This document shows positions 34,325 through 45,752 of a DNA stretch of 64,000 nucleotides, piece after piece. The stretch comes from Hesseltinella vesiculosa (Eukaryota > Mucoromycota > Mucoromycetes > Mucorales > Cunninghamellaceae): the NCBI GenBank assembly GCA_002104935.1, contig MCGT01000039.1, positions 179,373-243,372 on the forward strand, written 5' to 3'. Position numbers and translations under genes: made by a program. The notes beneath the pieces were generated by a model. It searched no databases, was not told where the DNA came from, and was given only the letters and a program-made list of their open reading frames with translations. The first letter of the stretch is position 1. Each line of letters starts with the position of its first letter.

Positions 34325-34477
34325 TTTTCATATTTATTCACCAAAGCAACCCTGCAATAGGGGTTACCGTCTGCTCTGGCAAGAACGTGTTTAATGCTTT
34401 TATCCGGTAACTGGTGCTTTTAGCCAACACTTAACACACGTTCTGATTGGTAACGGAGTTTTCTTTTTTCCATAGTG
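34325..34477 (+). ncRNA. Candidate guide-RNA (omega/fRNA) scaffold region of copy 2
   Basis: The conserved 3' non-coding stretch after the Fanzor stop parallels 18284-18436. If the TnpB rule holds, the scaffold ends near 34477 and the flanking DNA starting GATAAACGATTTCCC would be the guide. No promoter or terminator can be assigned. Confidence 0.35.
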
Positions 34478-34565
34478 GATAAACGATTTCCCGAGCAGCA
34501 GGGCTCGATGATATCATTTGACATGTGTCAGTCTTTTTTTTTTTTTTATTTATAAAAGGCCTCCG

Positions 34566-35844
34566 TTAAACGCTTACAAGAAGATCTGGAGCTATCGAGG
34601 GTCCCACCGAACGCTGTGATTGTAGCGTCCGCACTGCAGCCTTTTGTCCACTTGCCAGGACCTTGACCCAAGTATTGACGTCTTGAATCCATGGATCTTG
34701 CCTTAGATTAGCCAGCACCACTCCCACAAAACTAAACCTTCACTTAGCACTCTTCTTCTTCTTTTTTTTTTTATACCTATCACCAGCTCCCGTGACACTT
34801 TGAATGGTGGAAGGATCCACTGTTTCGGCAGGAAGATGGGCAATAGCATTGGTTACATGACTGACATACAAACAGCCCTGGTCTCCCAATTTTGTGATGA
34901 CATGCGGGATGGTATGAGAGAGCAGCCAGGCAGGCTCCAGCATCTGCTGAGCCAATAAGGGTAGGCGACTTGGGTCGATGTCTGGTAGTTTGGTTCGGGC
35001 AATGGAGGGTTTAGTGCAATGGCTGGCCATGGCTTCCAGTTCGTATTGGTTGGGAGAGGTGTACCAGATGGCCCGTGTGTCGACGAGACCATCAAAGATC
35101 TTGACAGATTTGGGTATGGAGGTGGGTTCAAAAAACACTAGAGGAACATGAGTGAACGAAAAAAGGGACGGGGTAGGACACTTTACCAGGAATGCCCATG
35201 GATCGGCTTGTCTTTGTGAGATCAACCATGGCTTTAGGCGCGATATTCCCATCAAAGCAGACAAGCGAAGGTTCAAGATCTTGGAAGACCGATTTCACCT
35301 GCACGTATAAAAAAAAAAAAAAAAAAAAAAGTCAGACAAGGTTCGACGGTCGCCTATTTACCTGTGAGAGATCCATCTGGTCAAATATTGCCATATCTGC
35401 TACCGCAGCCAACAGCTGACCATCGTTTGTATGAAATGCGTTGTAAACCTGTATTAAAAAGAGAATATGGTGTGAGCCGGAAAGTCTATGGCAAAAAAGA
35501 AAAACCGCTTACAGCCGAGGCTTGGCCAGGCAACGTGCAGAGCAAGTCGGTGGTCATACCAACGTCCTGAAGACCTTGCTTCAAAATTTGGCCAGGAGGA
35601 TCATCCCCAATGACTGTGAGCAATTGGCAGGGTGCACCTGCACGGAAGGCCGATTCGCAAATGTTACGACCTACACCACCCAGAGACTGGCGCACATGAC
35701 CGACGGTAGAGGTGTGCAAGAAGTTCTTGACACTTTGAGTAGTGGCGGTAATATCTAAAGCAATGCCACCTACAACAATGAGCTGAGAAGAAAGGTGAGC
35801 AAACAGGTTGTTCGGAAAGCGAAGAGTACCGGTCGAAAAGACAT
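34566..35844 (-). CDS. PfkB-family sugar/nucleoside kinase (pseudouridine-kinase-like)
   Basis: Ribokinase-fold phosphotransferase. A 15-nt first coding exon (MSFRP, start 35844) is spliced to LIVVGGIALDITATTQS. Then come GHVRQSLGGVGRNICESAFR (the N-terminal PfkB GG...N motif) and LLTVIGDDPPG, LLAAVADMAIF, VCFDGNIAP, FEPTSIPKS, VITKLGDQGC. The catalytic anion-hole signature VTGAGDSFVG is split by an intron right after TGAGD. The C-terminal helix SGQKAAVRTLQSQRSVGPSI ends at the stop 34566-34568. The motif set and the short acidic/DITA start resemble eukaryotic pseudouridine kinases, in many fungi fused to a pseudouridine glycosidase; here the kinase stands alone. The substrate is inferred, not proven. 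An A20 tract lies in one intron. Confidence 0.82.
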
Positions 35845-36322
35845 GGGACGATTAATGGAAAGACACGCCGTACACTTTTATCATAAATAAATGAATGGCT
35901 GACTCTGTCTATCTTGACAACAAACGCAATGCAGAAGAAAAAGAGAAAAAAACAAGAAAAGGACGGGAGAAAGGACTCCAAAAAACCTGGGGAGCTGCGT
36001 TTCAACTGCTTTCTCTTTCTTTCACTTTTTTTGACTTGCTGGAGTCCTTTCATCACGCTTTTTTTTTCATTCATTCCCATTCCCGTTTTTTTTTTTTTTC
36101 TTTTTACTGACATTTTGTTACAACTGCTTCATTTGCTGTTGAACGTTTACAATCTCACTTTAGCAGTTTGTTTCCAGTCCCTACAGTTGACTTCCCCTTC
36201 CCTCCACACCTATCCCTTTTTTTTTATTCTTGTTTCATCATCCTTTTTTCGAAGATACCTTTTCTCTCCTTTGAACGCTTTTTCATTTGGTTTAAAATAG
36301 ATACATTGCGTTTACTTTGACT
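35845..36322. promoter_or_regulatory. Divergent promoter region between PfkB kinase and B56
   Basis: Non-coding and rich in T/C runs on the B56 side, with several T8-T15 tracts. No gene is seen. Confidence 0.4.
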
Positions 36323-38627
36323 ATGGCCCACTCTTCATCTTTTCACAACCAAACCATGCCTGGAGAATCGCCATCAATTGTTGTTGTCAATACGGAAACC
36401 CCAATGGAAGTGGTAGGTTTTCTTAAGCTTTTTCTATATTTGGATGTCTTTTCTGATTTCTGAATTTTTTTTTTTTTTTCAGTCCAAAGGTCGACCTGGA
36501 GGCGTTGCCTTTATGCACCACGGTGGCGCCCTCAACAGGCTGAAAAATGCACCAAAAGATCAAATCCCCATCAGCAAAACCCCTCGACGTCAAAAATCCT
36601 CTCGCTTTTATGTCACTGAAAAAGTCCAATTAGAACGCACACCTCCTTTCCATGGTAAGAGAAAAAAATGAGCACCACTTGGGCTCACTTCTTTTTTGTA
36701 GAGGTGCCACCTCATCTGCGTCAAGACTTGTTTATCCAGAAAATTCGACAGTGTATGGTGATCTTTGATTTTAGCGACGCTTCATCTGAATTGAATGAAA
36801 AGGAAATCAAACGCAACACGCTACAAGAAATCCTGGAATACATCATTTTGAATCGTGGCGTCTTGACCGAAGCTGTTTACCCGGAAATCATTCACATGGT
36901 AAAAAGGTGTGCACTTGTGATGTATGGGGATTCATATTTCTTCCTTCCATTCTAGTTTGCTATCAACTTGTTCCGCCCCATCCCTCCTCAAGTCAACCCT
37001 TTCGGTGATGCCTTTGACCCAGAAGAAGATGAACCCGTTCTCGAATTGGCCTGGCCCCATCTTCAAATTGTTTACGAATTTTTCTTGCGATTTTTGGAAT
37101 CACCCGAGTTCAACATCAACTTTGCCAAAAAATGTATCGACCACAAATTCATTCACCAGGTAAAAGGGGCAAAAAAAAAAAAGTAGAGAAAGTGACACCT
37201 CTCTAAACATCCTTACTCTGTAGTTGCTCGATTTATTTGACAGCGAAGACCCTCGTGAACGCGATTTTTTGAAAACCACTTTGCACCGAATATACGGCAA
37301 ATTCCTCAACCTGCGTCCCTTTATCCGTCGATCGATCAGCCACATCTTCTTCCAATTCATCTACGAAACCGAACGACACAATGGCATTGCCGAACTCTTG
37401 GAAATCCTCGGCAGCATCATCAATGGCTTCGCCCTGCCTCTCAAGGAAGAACACAAAACCTTTTTGAGTCGTGTCTTGATCCCTCTGCACAAAGTCAAAT
37501 CGCTCGGTGTCTACCATCCCCAATTGGCATACTGTGTCGTACAATTCTTGGAAAAGGACCAGGCCTTGACTGAGCAGGTAAAAAAATAGGACACACAAGA
37601 AACAGGGAATCATTCTTTTTTGATAGGTGATCCTCGGCCTTCTTCGCTACTGGCCCAAAGTCAACAGCCCTAAAGAAGTCATGTTCCTAAACGAACTGGA
37701 AGAGATCCTGGATATCATCGAAGTGTATGAATTCCAGCGCATCATGACGCCTCTGTTTGCCAAACTCAGTCAATGCGTGTCCAGTCCTCACTTTCAGGTA
37801 GATTGGACAAGGCGTATGGCGAGGAATCACTCACTTTCTTTTCTCGTTCCTGGAATAGGTCGCCGAGCGCGCCTTGTACTTTTGGAATAACGATTACATT
37901 GTTAGCCTGATTGCGGAAAACATCCAAACGGTCATGCCTATTGTATTCCCAGCCTTATATCGCACCTCGAAATCCCACTGGAACAAAACAATTCTTGGTC
38001 TCATCTATACCGCCCTCAAACTGTGCATGGACATCAACCCTGCCCTGTTTGACGAATGTGCCAATCAGTACAAAGCCCACCGCCAGTTGGAACGCAAACG
38101 ACAAAAGGACCGAGAAGAAAATTGGCGACTACTCAAAGACCGAACACAAGCCATGGTGACCGAACCCGCTCCTTTTGAGCAAGAGGAAGTCTTCTCCTTC
38201 CCACCAAAACAAGGTAAAAAAAAAATCCCCAGCCCTTGCTTGGTCTTATCACTCATTTTTCTCCTTATCCCTCATTCTTAGAAGAATCACCCATGGAAGT
38301 TGATGACGACGATGATCTGGATCAAGCCGATGACGACGGTTGCCAAGAGGAACAGGATGCTCATGAATCTGCCGATCACCACAATGACATGGTAGGAATA
38401 TCCCAGCAAGAAGGATCTAGCCGCGGATACTCAATTTTTTTTTTTTTTTTGTGCCTCCTCAGCAACAATTCGAACCTGACCAGCAACACTATCAGCAATT
38501 TAGAAGAAAGAGTATCATCCCATTGGATGAAATGGTCTATGACGAATTAACACGGCACGTGAGTTTGGAGGATGTGTTGAATCAAGTGCCTCCAACAACC
38601 CCCACAAGTGAATCCATGACCGGATAA
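36323..38627 (+). CDS. RTS1: Protein phosphatase 2A regulatory subunit B56 (B')
   Basis: This subunit directs PP2A to substrates carrying LxxIxE motifs, with roles in mitosis, centromeres and stress. The disordered N terminus ([10 protein letters not shown]..., then [13 protein letters not shown]) leads into the HEAT-like B56 fold over nine to ten exons: [102 protein letters not shown]-like [93 protein letters not shown] and [15 protein letters not shown]. An acidic C-terminal tail ends ESMTG. The start is ATG 36323 and the stop TAA 38625-38627. The single fungal B' orthologue is RTS1/par1. Confidence 0.94.
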
Positions 38628-38766
38628 AAAAAAACGCACCCTTTCCCCTTTCCCTTTGTCAATATGTTTTACTTTTTTCCTATATTAAAAAAAAACTGTC
38701 TGTATTTGATGTTGTGATATTGTATTTTCTTGTAAGTGGAAATAAAAATACTGGAAAACTTGTCTT

Positions 38767-40227
38767 TTAGTACTTTTGAGCTTCTTCGAGGTCCTGTCGC
38801 CGAGATTTACTCTTGGGATCAAAGTAGGGAGCTTCGGCTGTAGAAGTGACTCGGAAACCATATCTGAAAAGGAAAAGGGCGTGAGTTTTGTTGCAAAAAC
38901 TCCTGGCTGGCACCTTACCTTTTTTCGTTGCTTTGGTAATCGGGTATGGCACAATGGTTCGTGACCTAACAGATCGCACAGGTCAGTAAATAAGGCAAGA
39001 CGATGTTACTGTCCGTTGTTGTCACTTACGCGATTATCCCAGATAGCAACGTCATTGGCTCCCCATTTGTAGCGAACCTGGAAGTCTAGGAGGGAAAATA
39101 TGAATCACAAGCCAGCTTTTTGTTCTGCAACCATTTCTTTTCTTTACCATAGCCACCACCAAGGTGTTCATACAAAAGCTTCAAGAGGGCATCACTTTCA
39201 TGCTTGCGCAAACCCACAATGGAGCGAGTGAATCCGGGTTGGACAAAGAGTGATTTCCACCCCGTTACCTACGTCAAAAAATAAGGGATCGGCCGACAAG
39301 ATGGTGTGAACGTCGAGCCACTTTTTCACGGGGTGCTCTTACAGGGTGGGTTCTCACAACTGGATGGGTGGTGTCTTGTGGTACTTCTCGACGTAAAGGA
39401 ATACCGGCAAACTTGGAATAGTGCTCAAATATGTCACCTTGATGTGTGGCTCGAAGACCTTCTAGGAAACGCTGCAACGCGGGTGAAAGACGATCGTAGG
39501 CTTCATAGGCACTGTACCAAATCGTGTCACCACCCGTCTTGGGCACAAGCTCCAATTTCAAGAACGTAATGCCAGCTGGCTGTTTTTCAAAAGTAATATC
39601 ACTATGTAGAGCTAAGAACAAAATAAAATGGGGAGGATAAGTACCCGTTCTTCATCTTGGCAAAAAAAAAAAAAAAAAAAAAAACTTACTGCTGGCGGCA
39701 GGCTGGCTGTTTTGCCCAGCACGGAATTTGGAAGCGCTATTAAAAGAATGAGCAACAGGATATATGGGAAAAGATTTGACTTACAAGCGAGAGTCACTGT
39801 AAATGCTCATGGCATATTGACTGTCTTCTTCGTGACCACCTACAGGATGATGATGCAAAGGGCCATAGTGTTTACCGAGATCAACCAACTGCTTGGTGCT
39901 AATGTCCTGGTTTTTGAAAAAGACAACACCTCGCTCCTCCACCAACAACGCCAGGTCGTTCTTCTGTTGCTCCGTCAGCTTTGATAGCTGTAGGCCATGG
40001 ATTTCAGTTCCGATGTGAGGTGTCAGTGTTACCACACTCTCGGCTTGTTCCAAAATAGATGTCTTCGTAGGGTCGGCCAAGTGGCCCGGGTCCTGATGCT
40101 CAAATGGTTCCAAGGGCTCCAGGCTCACGTTAGGGAACACAACGTACTTGTCGGTGCCATCAATAGCAAGCTTTTCAAAATACTCAGTGACTTGTTCAAG
40201 TGCAAGCGCTTCAGTGTTGGGAGCCAT
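38767..40227 (-). CDS. TauD/TfdA-family Fe(II)/2-oxoglutarate dioxygenase, paralogue A
   Basis: Oxygenase family acting on taurine, sulfonates, alkylsulfates and related small acids. Exons give LTPHIGTEIHGLQLSKLTEQ followed by QKNDLALL, RGVVFFKNQDIS, GPLHHHPVGG, then the metal-binding LHSDITFEKQPAGITFLKLE (HxD), GGDTIWYSAYEAYDRLSPAL, HPVTGWKSLFVQPGFT, KLLYEHLGGGY, KWGANDVAIWDNR, and a late exon with the second metal His and the Arg that binds 2-oxoglutarate region (VTNHCAIPDY ... RYGFRVT). The C terminus is EAPYFDPKSKSRR. The start is ATG 40227 and the stop 38767-38769. A tandem paralogue lies at 41876-43269 in the same orientation. The sulfur or nitrogen substrate cannot be deduced. Confidence 0.9.
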
Positions 40228-40783
40228 AATTTATTAGCTAATTGCCAGGAAAAGAAAAAGGGTGCAAAGGGTTCAAAATGAAGAAATAAGGGCGCAGTTG
40301 ACTAACCGTGGCTTTATAAACCCAGCCGCTGTTGCCAAAAATGATCCAATTTCGGAAAGCGATCACCTCATCAGTCACCTGCTTGTTGTCAGCTCGTGTC
40401 AATTTGGCGCCATTCTCGACGTGGAACCTAAACACCTTTTCATGGCTTTTAAACTTTAACTCGATATATCAATGAGAATCCTCCTCAGTGCAAAGGCGCT
40501 ATGGCAATTTGCTCTTTCATCGGACTATAAAAATCACGAGAATTCCACACGTGAAAGAGTCATGACGTGCTACTGTTCGAATAGCATTCGGATAGATGAG
40601 GGATTGGGATCTGGGTCCAGGAAAAAAATGGCAAAGGAATACGATACGCAGAACTGTATAAGATTGCAATCGTGTCGGAGTTCCGTCATCATTTGGCGGC
40701 CATTTTTTTTTTTTTGAGCCGTGAGCATTATTATTTTGGCGGGTGGGCCAATTGGACAGCCGGCTAAATACCTTCTGGTTCTT
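40228..40783. other. Upstream region of TauD paralogue A
   Basis: This is the promoter of the dioxygenase, then sequence entering the fold-back element. From about 40690 weak inverted similarity to 41740-41785 begins (GGCGGCCAT, GCCGTG, TTTTGGCGGG), with an extra 30-40 bp on this side, so the element may start here rather than at 40784. No gene is seen. Confidence 0.4.
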
Positions 40784-41739
40784 CTCTGAGCTGCCGGAGA
40801 GAGTTGTGATTTAAATGATAGTCATTTCTCATCATTTTGAACTTGTGTGCAAAATTTGACGTGGTTTGACTTGAAATGGTTTTGCACAGTGGTTTTTGAT
40901 CAGATGGCCTTGGGGGTTCCCTGGCGAAAATGACCGATTTTTCATTTTTTTTAGCTGGAGGACCGGAGGGTTGAGAGCGAAGCTGGTCAAAAGTTGGCTG
41001 GGCGACCTTCACCAATCGACCAGATTTTTTCAGTGGCATGATCATTCATACATTTGCGCACCCGTAGTAAATTTCACAAGGATTCAATCACTCAAAAGTG
41101 CTGTGCTTCGTCACCTTTTTTTTTCAAAAACGAAAAGAAAAAACTGGGTTGCCATATTCATTCTCCGAACAGGCCTCCGATTCCAGGGCAATCAGCGAAC
41201 ACAGCCCTCCAAAGCTGGCCATAGTCGACCTTTTCCAAAGCAACCCAGAAATCACAATCCCCTTTTGAAGAAGATGCGTCAATATTGTGAGCATTGATCA
41301 ATGTCACACTTGGCGAAGGCCCTGCGTGCACTAGCCCAGGAATCGTAGGGGTTTTGCGGCGACTGAAGTTAGTTTTTTCATTTTTGAAAAAAAAAAAAAA
41401 AAAAAAAGGTGACGAAGCATAGCACTTTTGAGTGATTGAATCCTTGTGAAATTTACTACGGGTGCGCAAATGTATGAATGATCATGCCACTGAAAAAATC
41501 TGGTCGATTGGTGAAGGTCGCCCAGCCAACTTTTGACCAGCTTCGCTCTCAACCCTCCGGTCCTCCAGCTAAAAAAAATGAAAAATCGGTCATTTTCGCC
41601 AGGGAACCCCCAAGGCCATCTGATCAAAAACCACTGTGCAAAACCATTTCAAGTCAAACCACGTCAAATTTTGCACACAAGTTCAAAATGATGAGAAATG
41701 ACTATCATTTAAATCACAACTCTCTCAGACAGCTTAGAG
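40784..41739. mobile_element. Fold-back (long inverted-repeat) element, about 0.95 kb core
   Basis: The left arm (about 40784-41145) and the right arm (about 41371-41739) are near-perfect reverse complements. Examples are GAGAGTTGTGATTTAAATGA near 40799 against TCATTTAAATCACAACTCTC near 41706, and GATTTTTTCAG against CTGAAAAAATC. The arms differ mainly in a poly-A/T length (A21 near 41388). The 225-bp loop carries a minus-strand open stretch. No transposase is encoded, so it is non-autonomous. Diverged arms occur at 11346-11705 and 57640-57785. Weak inverted similarity extends beyond the core on both sides, so exact ends and any target duplication are unresolved. Confidence 0.85.
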
Positions 41740-41875
41740 GCCACACCCGCCAAATAAATAACATACACGGTCCATGGCGGAGTATGATAACAGGCGTGGC
41801 CAGCCGGAAAGGGAGGGAAAAGTCGATTGAAAGGCTAGGATTGCGCTTTTTATTTTCCACAGCATTGAGGCTACA

Positions 41876-43269
41876 TTAGTTCTTAGCCTCAGCATCTGCT
41901 TCAGCCTTAGATTTACCATTGGGGTCGAAATAAGGTGCCTCGGCTTGTGAGGTTGCTCGCCAGCCATGTCGGGTGCCCACGTCCAAGTAATCAAAAATTG
42001 CGTTATGAGCTGTTCACAAGAAGAAGAGTGTTAGTCATCTCTCCTTTTCCCTATGCATCCTTTCTTACAAGTAACTGTGTTGTCCCAAACTACGACGGTG
42101 TTGGTTTCCCACTTGACTCGCACCGTAAAATCATAGCCTCCGTTGATATGTTCATAAAGCAATTTGAGAATGGCATCGGATTCATGCTTTCGTAGTCCTT
42201 CAATGCGTCGAGTAAAGACAGGCTGAACATACAAAGATTTCCATCCCGTAACAGGGTGCACTCTAAATTAAAAAAAAAAAAATGCAGCTAATGAGCCACC
42301 GTGCCAGAATGCAGAGGGGAGTAGAAAAAAGGGCTTTACCTGACAATGGGATGAGCTTGCTCCACATGTTGACGGCGGATGGTTCGACCAAAGCGTGTTG
42401 CTTCATCGAGCTGGTCTTGTCCTGAATGTACAGCCTTCAACCCCTCCAGGAATTTTTGCAATGGCTTTGAAAGGCGGTCGTAAGCAGCATAGCCAGAATG
42501 CCACAAGGTATCACCACCAACTTCAGGCACGATATCCATCTTTAGCAAGGTCACGCCTGCTGGCTGTTTTTCATAGCTGACATCTGAGTGCCATCCATCC
42601 TGTGAGCTGAGATGGTTGAACCGAGTTTTGTCAGTCCTACAAGAATAAAGCGTCAGCCATCGGGGAAGACCATGACGAGAAAGTGAACTAACTTTGTATC
42701 AAAATACACGGTGTGAATCTCTGGGTATCCTGGTGGGTGGCCAAAAGTGGCATGGATGTGCCTGTTCAAAAAAAAAAAAAAAAAAAAAAAGAAGGGTATG
42801 GTCAGCATCCAATAAGAGAGCGTGAAAATACCGCTTACAACGGGCCAAACGATCTAGCAAAATCAAGCCCTTCATCCACGTTGATGTCTTGATCTCGAAA
42901 GACCAACACCCCCCGCTCGGCAACAAGCAAGGCCAAATCATCCTTTTGTTGCTCGGTCAATTGTGATAACTGCAGGCCATGGATTTCCGTTCCAATGTGA
43001 GGAGTCAGGTCAAACACCTTGGAGGCATTGTCAAAGAGCGACGCCTTTTTTGGATCTCCACGTTTGCCTCGGTTCTCATGCTCAAAGACTTCGATTTCAG
43101 GGTACTATGAAGAGAGATGGGAGGGGTGAGTTCCAAGGAAAGCGTCATCCCATTTTTTTATTACCTTCTTTTCAGGGAAAACCAAATAGTTACCCTTCGT
43201 AAGGGCTAATTTTTGGAGATCCAGGGACTTTTGGGTAATTTCTTCTTCGACAGTGACGTTGGGAGCCAT
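41876..43269 (-). CDS. TauD/TfdA-family Fe(II)/2-oxoglutarate dioxygenase, paralogue B
   Basis: Closely related to paralogue A in text and exon order: YLVFPEKK, LTPHIGTEIHGLQLSQLTEQ followed by QKDDLALL, RGVLVFRDQDI, GPLHIHATFGHPPGYPEIHT, WHSDVSYEKQPAGVTLLKMD (HxD iron ligands), GGDTLWHSGYAAYDRLSKPL, HPIVRVHPVTGWKSLYVQP, LLYEHINGGYDF, TNTVVVWDNTVTAHNAIFDY (second His) and RHGWRATSQAEAPYFDPNGK. It keeps the conserved histidine in GPLHIHATFGHP where paralogue A reads GPLHHHPVGG. The start is ATG 43269 and the stop 41876-41878. Introns are short, two with long A/T tracts. It is head-to-tail with paralogue A, with the fold-back element in between, consistent with tandem duplication. The substrate is unknown. 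Confidence 0.9.
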
Positions 43270-43894
43270 TTCAGCAGGTTTGAAATCTTTTTATAAATAG
43301 AAAATAGCCAAATGCATTTGGATGGGCCATTTTATAGTGACGGATAAATTGAGATAATCTAGCATGCTATCGAAAAATAAACCATCATCAAAAAGTCATC
43401 CGCAATGGCGCCATTCTTGAGTAAGCGTGCAAAACTCTTTTTTTTTTTTTTTTTTTGGGCTTTACCAATGCGGGGTTGCTCGTCAATTATTCAGCGGATG
43501 GCGACATTATATGTTCATCATGAACCTAATCCAGCAACGGTCATTGTCTTTTATCTTTTTTTGACTATTATTCGTGGCCAAGATTGTTTGGCTAATGAAC
43601 TGCCATTCGCTTTTGTCTGTGAGAAAGTGGAGTCGAGGTCGGACCATGACCTGGAGTACTGGCCATATTCTAAGCATGGGCTCCATTCCAATAAAAAAAA
43701 GCTCTGCATGGACTAGGTGGTGCGCAAAAGCTAACCTTTCTGAGACTCAACCTGCTGACTGGCCATTGGGGTTGCTGGTTTTTTTTGTTTTGTTTATTGA
43801 GAATGCAAGAATGGGTCGAATGGTGCGTTGATTGGTACATGTAAATGAACGGGAGGGGTGATAAAGAGTAATGGATGCAAATGTATACAGGGCT
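43270..43894. other. Non-coding region between TauD B and the CDF gene
   Basis: Contains the TauD B promoter (TTTTTATAAATAGAAAA near 43290) and the CDF 3' flank. T18 tract near 43440. Short open frames here are not convincing. Confidence 0.4.
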
Positions 43895-45428
43895 CTAACC
43901 ACCAAAGCCAACGCCGTCGACGACTCGGCGATGCTCGGCTTCGTGATGAGCATTATAGTCTAGATGCACGAAAGCGCGTTCCACATTATCCAAGAGCTCC
44001 AATGCATCTTGAAGAGCTTCGCCAACGTCATGGGCTTCGTGAAGAGGGCATTCGGGGGGCAGGATGATATCGATTTCGACCAGCAAACGATCACCGTTAT
44101 AATAAGCTCGCACTGTATCCACAGCCTGAATTTTGGTTGAGAAACGGTAGGCCATGTATGTCAGCTGCTTCAGATCTTCGGTACTTGCAGCCTTTCCTGT
44201 CAATCGCTTGATATTGTCTAGCAAACCCACACAGAAAACATGAGCTGGTCAGCTTTGATCTCTTCCACATGTGATTCGACTTACCCATTAAAATTCGCAT
44301 CCATTCATAGATAATGTAGATAGAGAGAATGATAGCACCTAATGGATCGAGCCACGGTAGCTTGGCATAATTACCTAGAGACAAAAGTCAATGCTGGTTA
44401 CACCAAGTTTATGCAAAGAAAAAGAGCTTATCCACATACCAACAAGAGGAAACAAAGTGCTTGCAATGGTAAAGACCACATCGTTTTCATGATCATAAGC
44501 CAATGCAGTTACCGAGGAGCTGCAAAAAAAATTGGCAAAACATTGACACAGGATGAAAAATAATGGAAGAGCGGCGTTACCTGCCCTTGATGCGAGCACA
44601 CCACACCCACAGGATTGCCTTGACAATGACGTTGACAGTGAGAAGAGACAAGGCCGGGATGCTAAGATCCAAAGGTTCGGCAGGACCCCCATCAGCCAAT
44701 CGCTCGACGGAAGTGACTAATACTTGGGTAAAGGATGTGGTGATCATGCAGGCAAACACCACGATTCCCAAAGGCTCCATTCGCGACTACAAATATTTTG
44801 CGAGGTGAATGACTTCAAAGCGGCAGGCAGGACTTACTTTGCCTACAGGATAGGTATAATAATCCTTCTGACGGATAATGCGGACAGTAAAAAAAATGAT
44901 GGCATTACTGACGATGTCCAAAAAGCTCTCAAAAGCACTGGCGAGGATGGCCATGGAACCAGAGAAGTAGGCAAGCACGACTTTGCTGATAAAGAGAGTG
45001 ACATTGGCCAAAAACGACAAGTTGATGGCAAGATGGATTACCCAAAGGGGAGACTTTTCTTCGGATGAGCGAGGGAGCAGAGATGACCGGGCCGTAGCTT
45101 CTTCAAAGGGGGATTCCTCATCGCCAACAGCATTGAAATCGATAGATCCATAGTCCGACACACGTACACCATGTTTCAGAGCTTCGATGACTTGATCGAC
45201 TTGTAAAAATCGCTCAATCATCTCGTTTTGGTTCTGTGCCATGAAAAAAGGGTTGGTCGTAACCAAAGATCGTTTTGACTTTATGAGTTTACCTTGTAAA
45301 ACTTCTTGACATGCTTGTTTTTTATGCAATGCAGTTGATCGTCGGCCATCCGTAAAGATTTGAAATGGACAGGTGGTGGTAGAGCTGCTGCTGCTAAGGA
45401 CACCAAAGCCTTTTGGCAAGACAAACAT
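43895..45428 (-). CDS. Cation diffusion facilitator (CDF) metal transporter
   Basis: Proton-coupled efflux of divalent metals, probably into an organelle. A cytosolic N-terminal region of over 100 residues precedes the membrane domain: SPLWVIHLAINLSFLANVTL followed by FISK (TM1), MAILASAFESFLDIVSNAII (TM2), PLGIVVFACMITTSFTQVLV (TM3), LSLLTVNVIVKAILWVW (TM4), SSSVTALAYDHENDVVFTIA (TM5, with a DHxxD motif), and WLDPLGAIILSIYIIYEWMR (TM6). A C-terminal ferredoxin-like domain contains AYYNGDRLLVEIDIILPPEC, HEAHDVGEALQDALE and ERAFVHLDYNAHHEAEH. The DHENDV motif in TM5 is typical of the Mn-type CDF group (plant MTP8-11 like). The start is ATG 45428, although a Met about 60 residues further in is possible. 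The stop is 43895-43897. Confidence 0.88.
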
Positions 45429-45752
45429 TCATTTTCTTCCCTTGCCATGAAATAATAATGGACAACAAGAAAGAAAAAAGGAAAAAAAAATTGGCCAGCA
45501 GCTCTTTATCCCGCCAATGAGCGAGCGTCTTTTCTGTTCCGTTTGTTTTCCCTCGGTTTTTCGGTTTGATTTTTTTACTACTGCCTTGGGGCTTGCGTTT
45601 CCATGTGTGTGACAATAGATGCATCAAATGAGCATTTTTCGTTTTGTTTTTAATTTGCCTTTCTTTTCCCACACCCACCCAAAAAAATTGTTTGTTACCT
45701 TTGTGTGTATTTTACGAAAACGAGAAAGAAAAGAAAAAAAAAAAAGTGAGCT
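45429..45752. promoter_or_regulatory. Divergent promoter between CDF and the unknown protein gene
   Basis: 324 bp shared upstream region with A/T tracts on both sides (AAAGAAAAAAGGAAAAAAAA near 45470). No gene is seen. Confidence 0.4.

Larger units (their letters stand above)
30474..34477 (+). mobile_element. Fanzor-encoding mobile element, copy 2 (about 4.0 kb, intact)
   Basis: Nearly identical to the element at 14420-18436 across leader, exons, introns and 3' region, with scattered substitutions and small indels. The same outer bases are seen: TTTGAGAA at the left and TAGTG at the right. Unlike copy 1, no target-site duplication is visible (left flank ends ATCAATGGAAAA, right flank begins GATAAACGATTT). 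It sits between the malate dehydrogenase gene (divergent, about 170 bp away) and the 3' end of a PfkB kinase gene. No transposase is encoded. Confidence 0.85.

Noticed and set aside
39628..39984. Plus-strand frame across the TauD paralogue A exons
   Set aside because: Antisense shadow crossing a splice site and an A23 tract.
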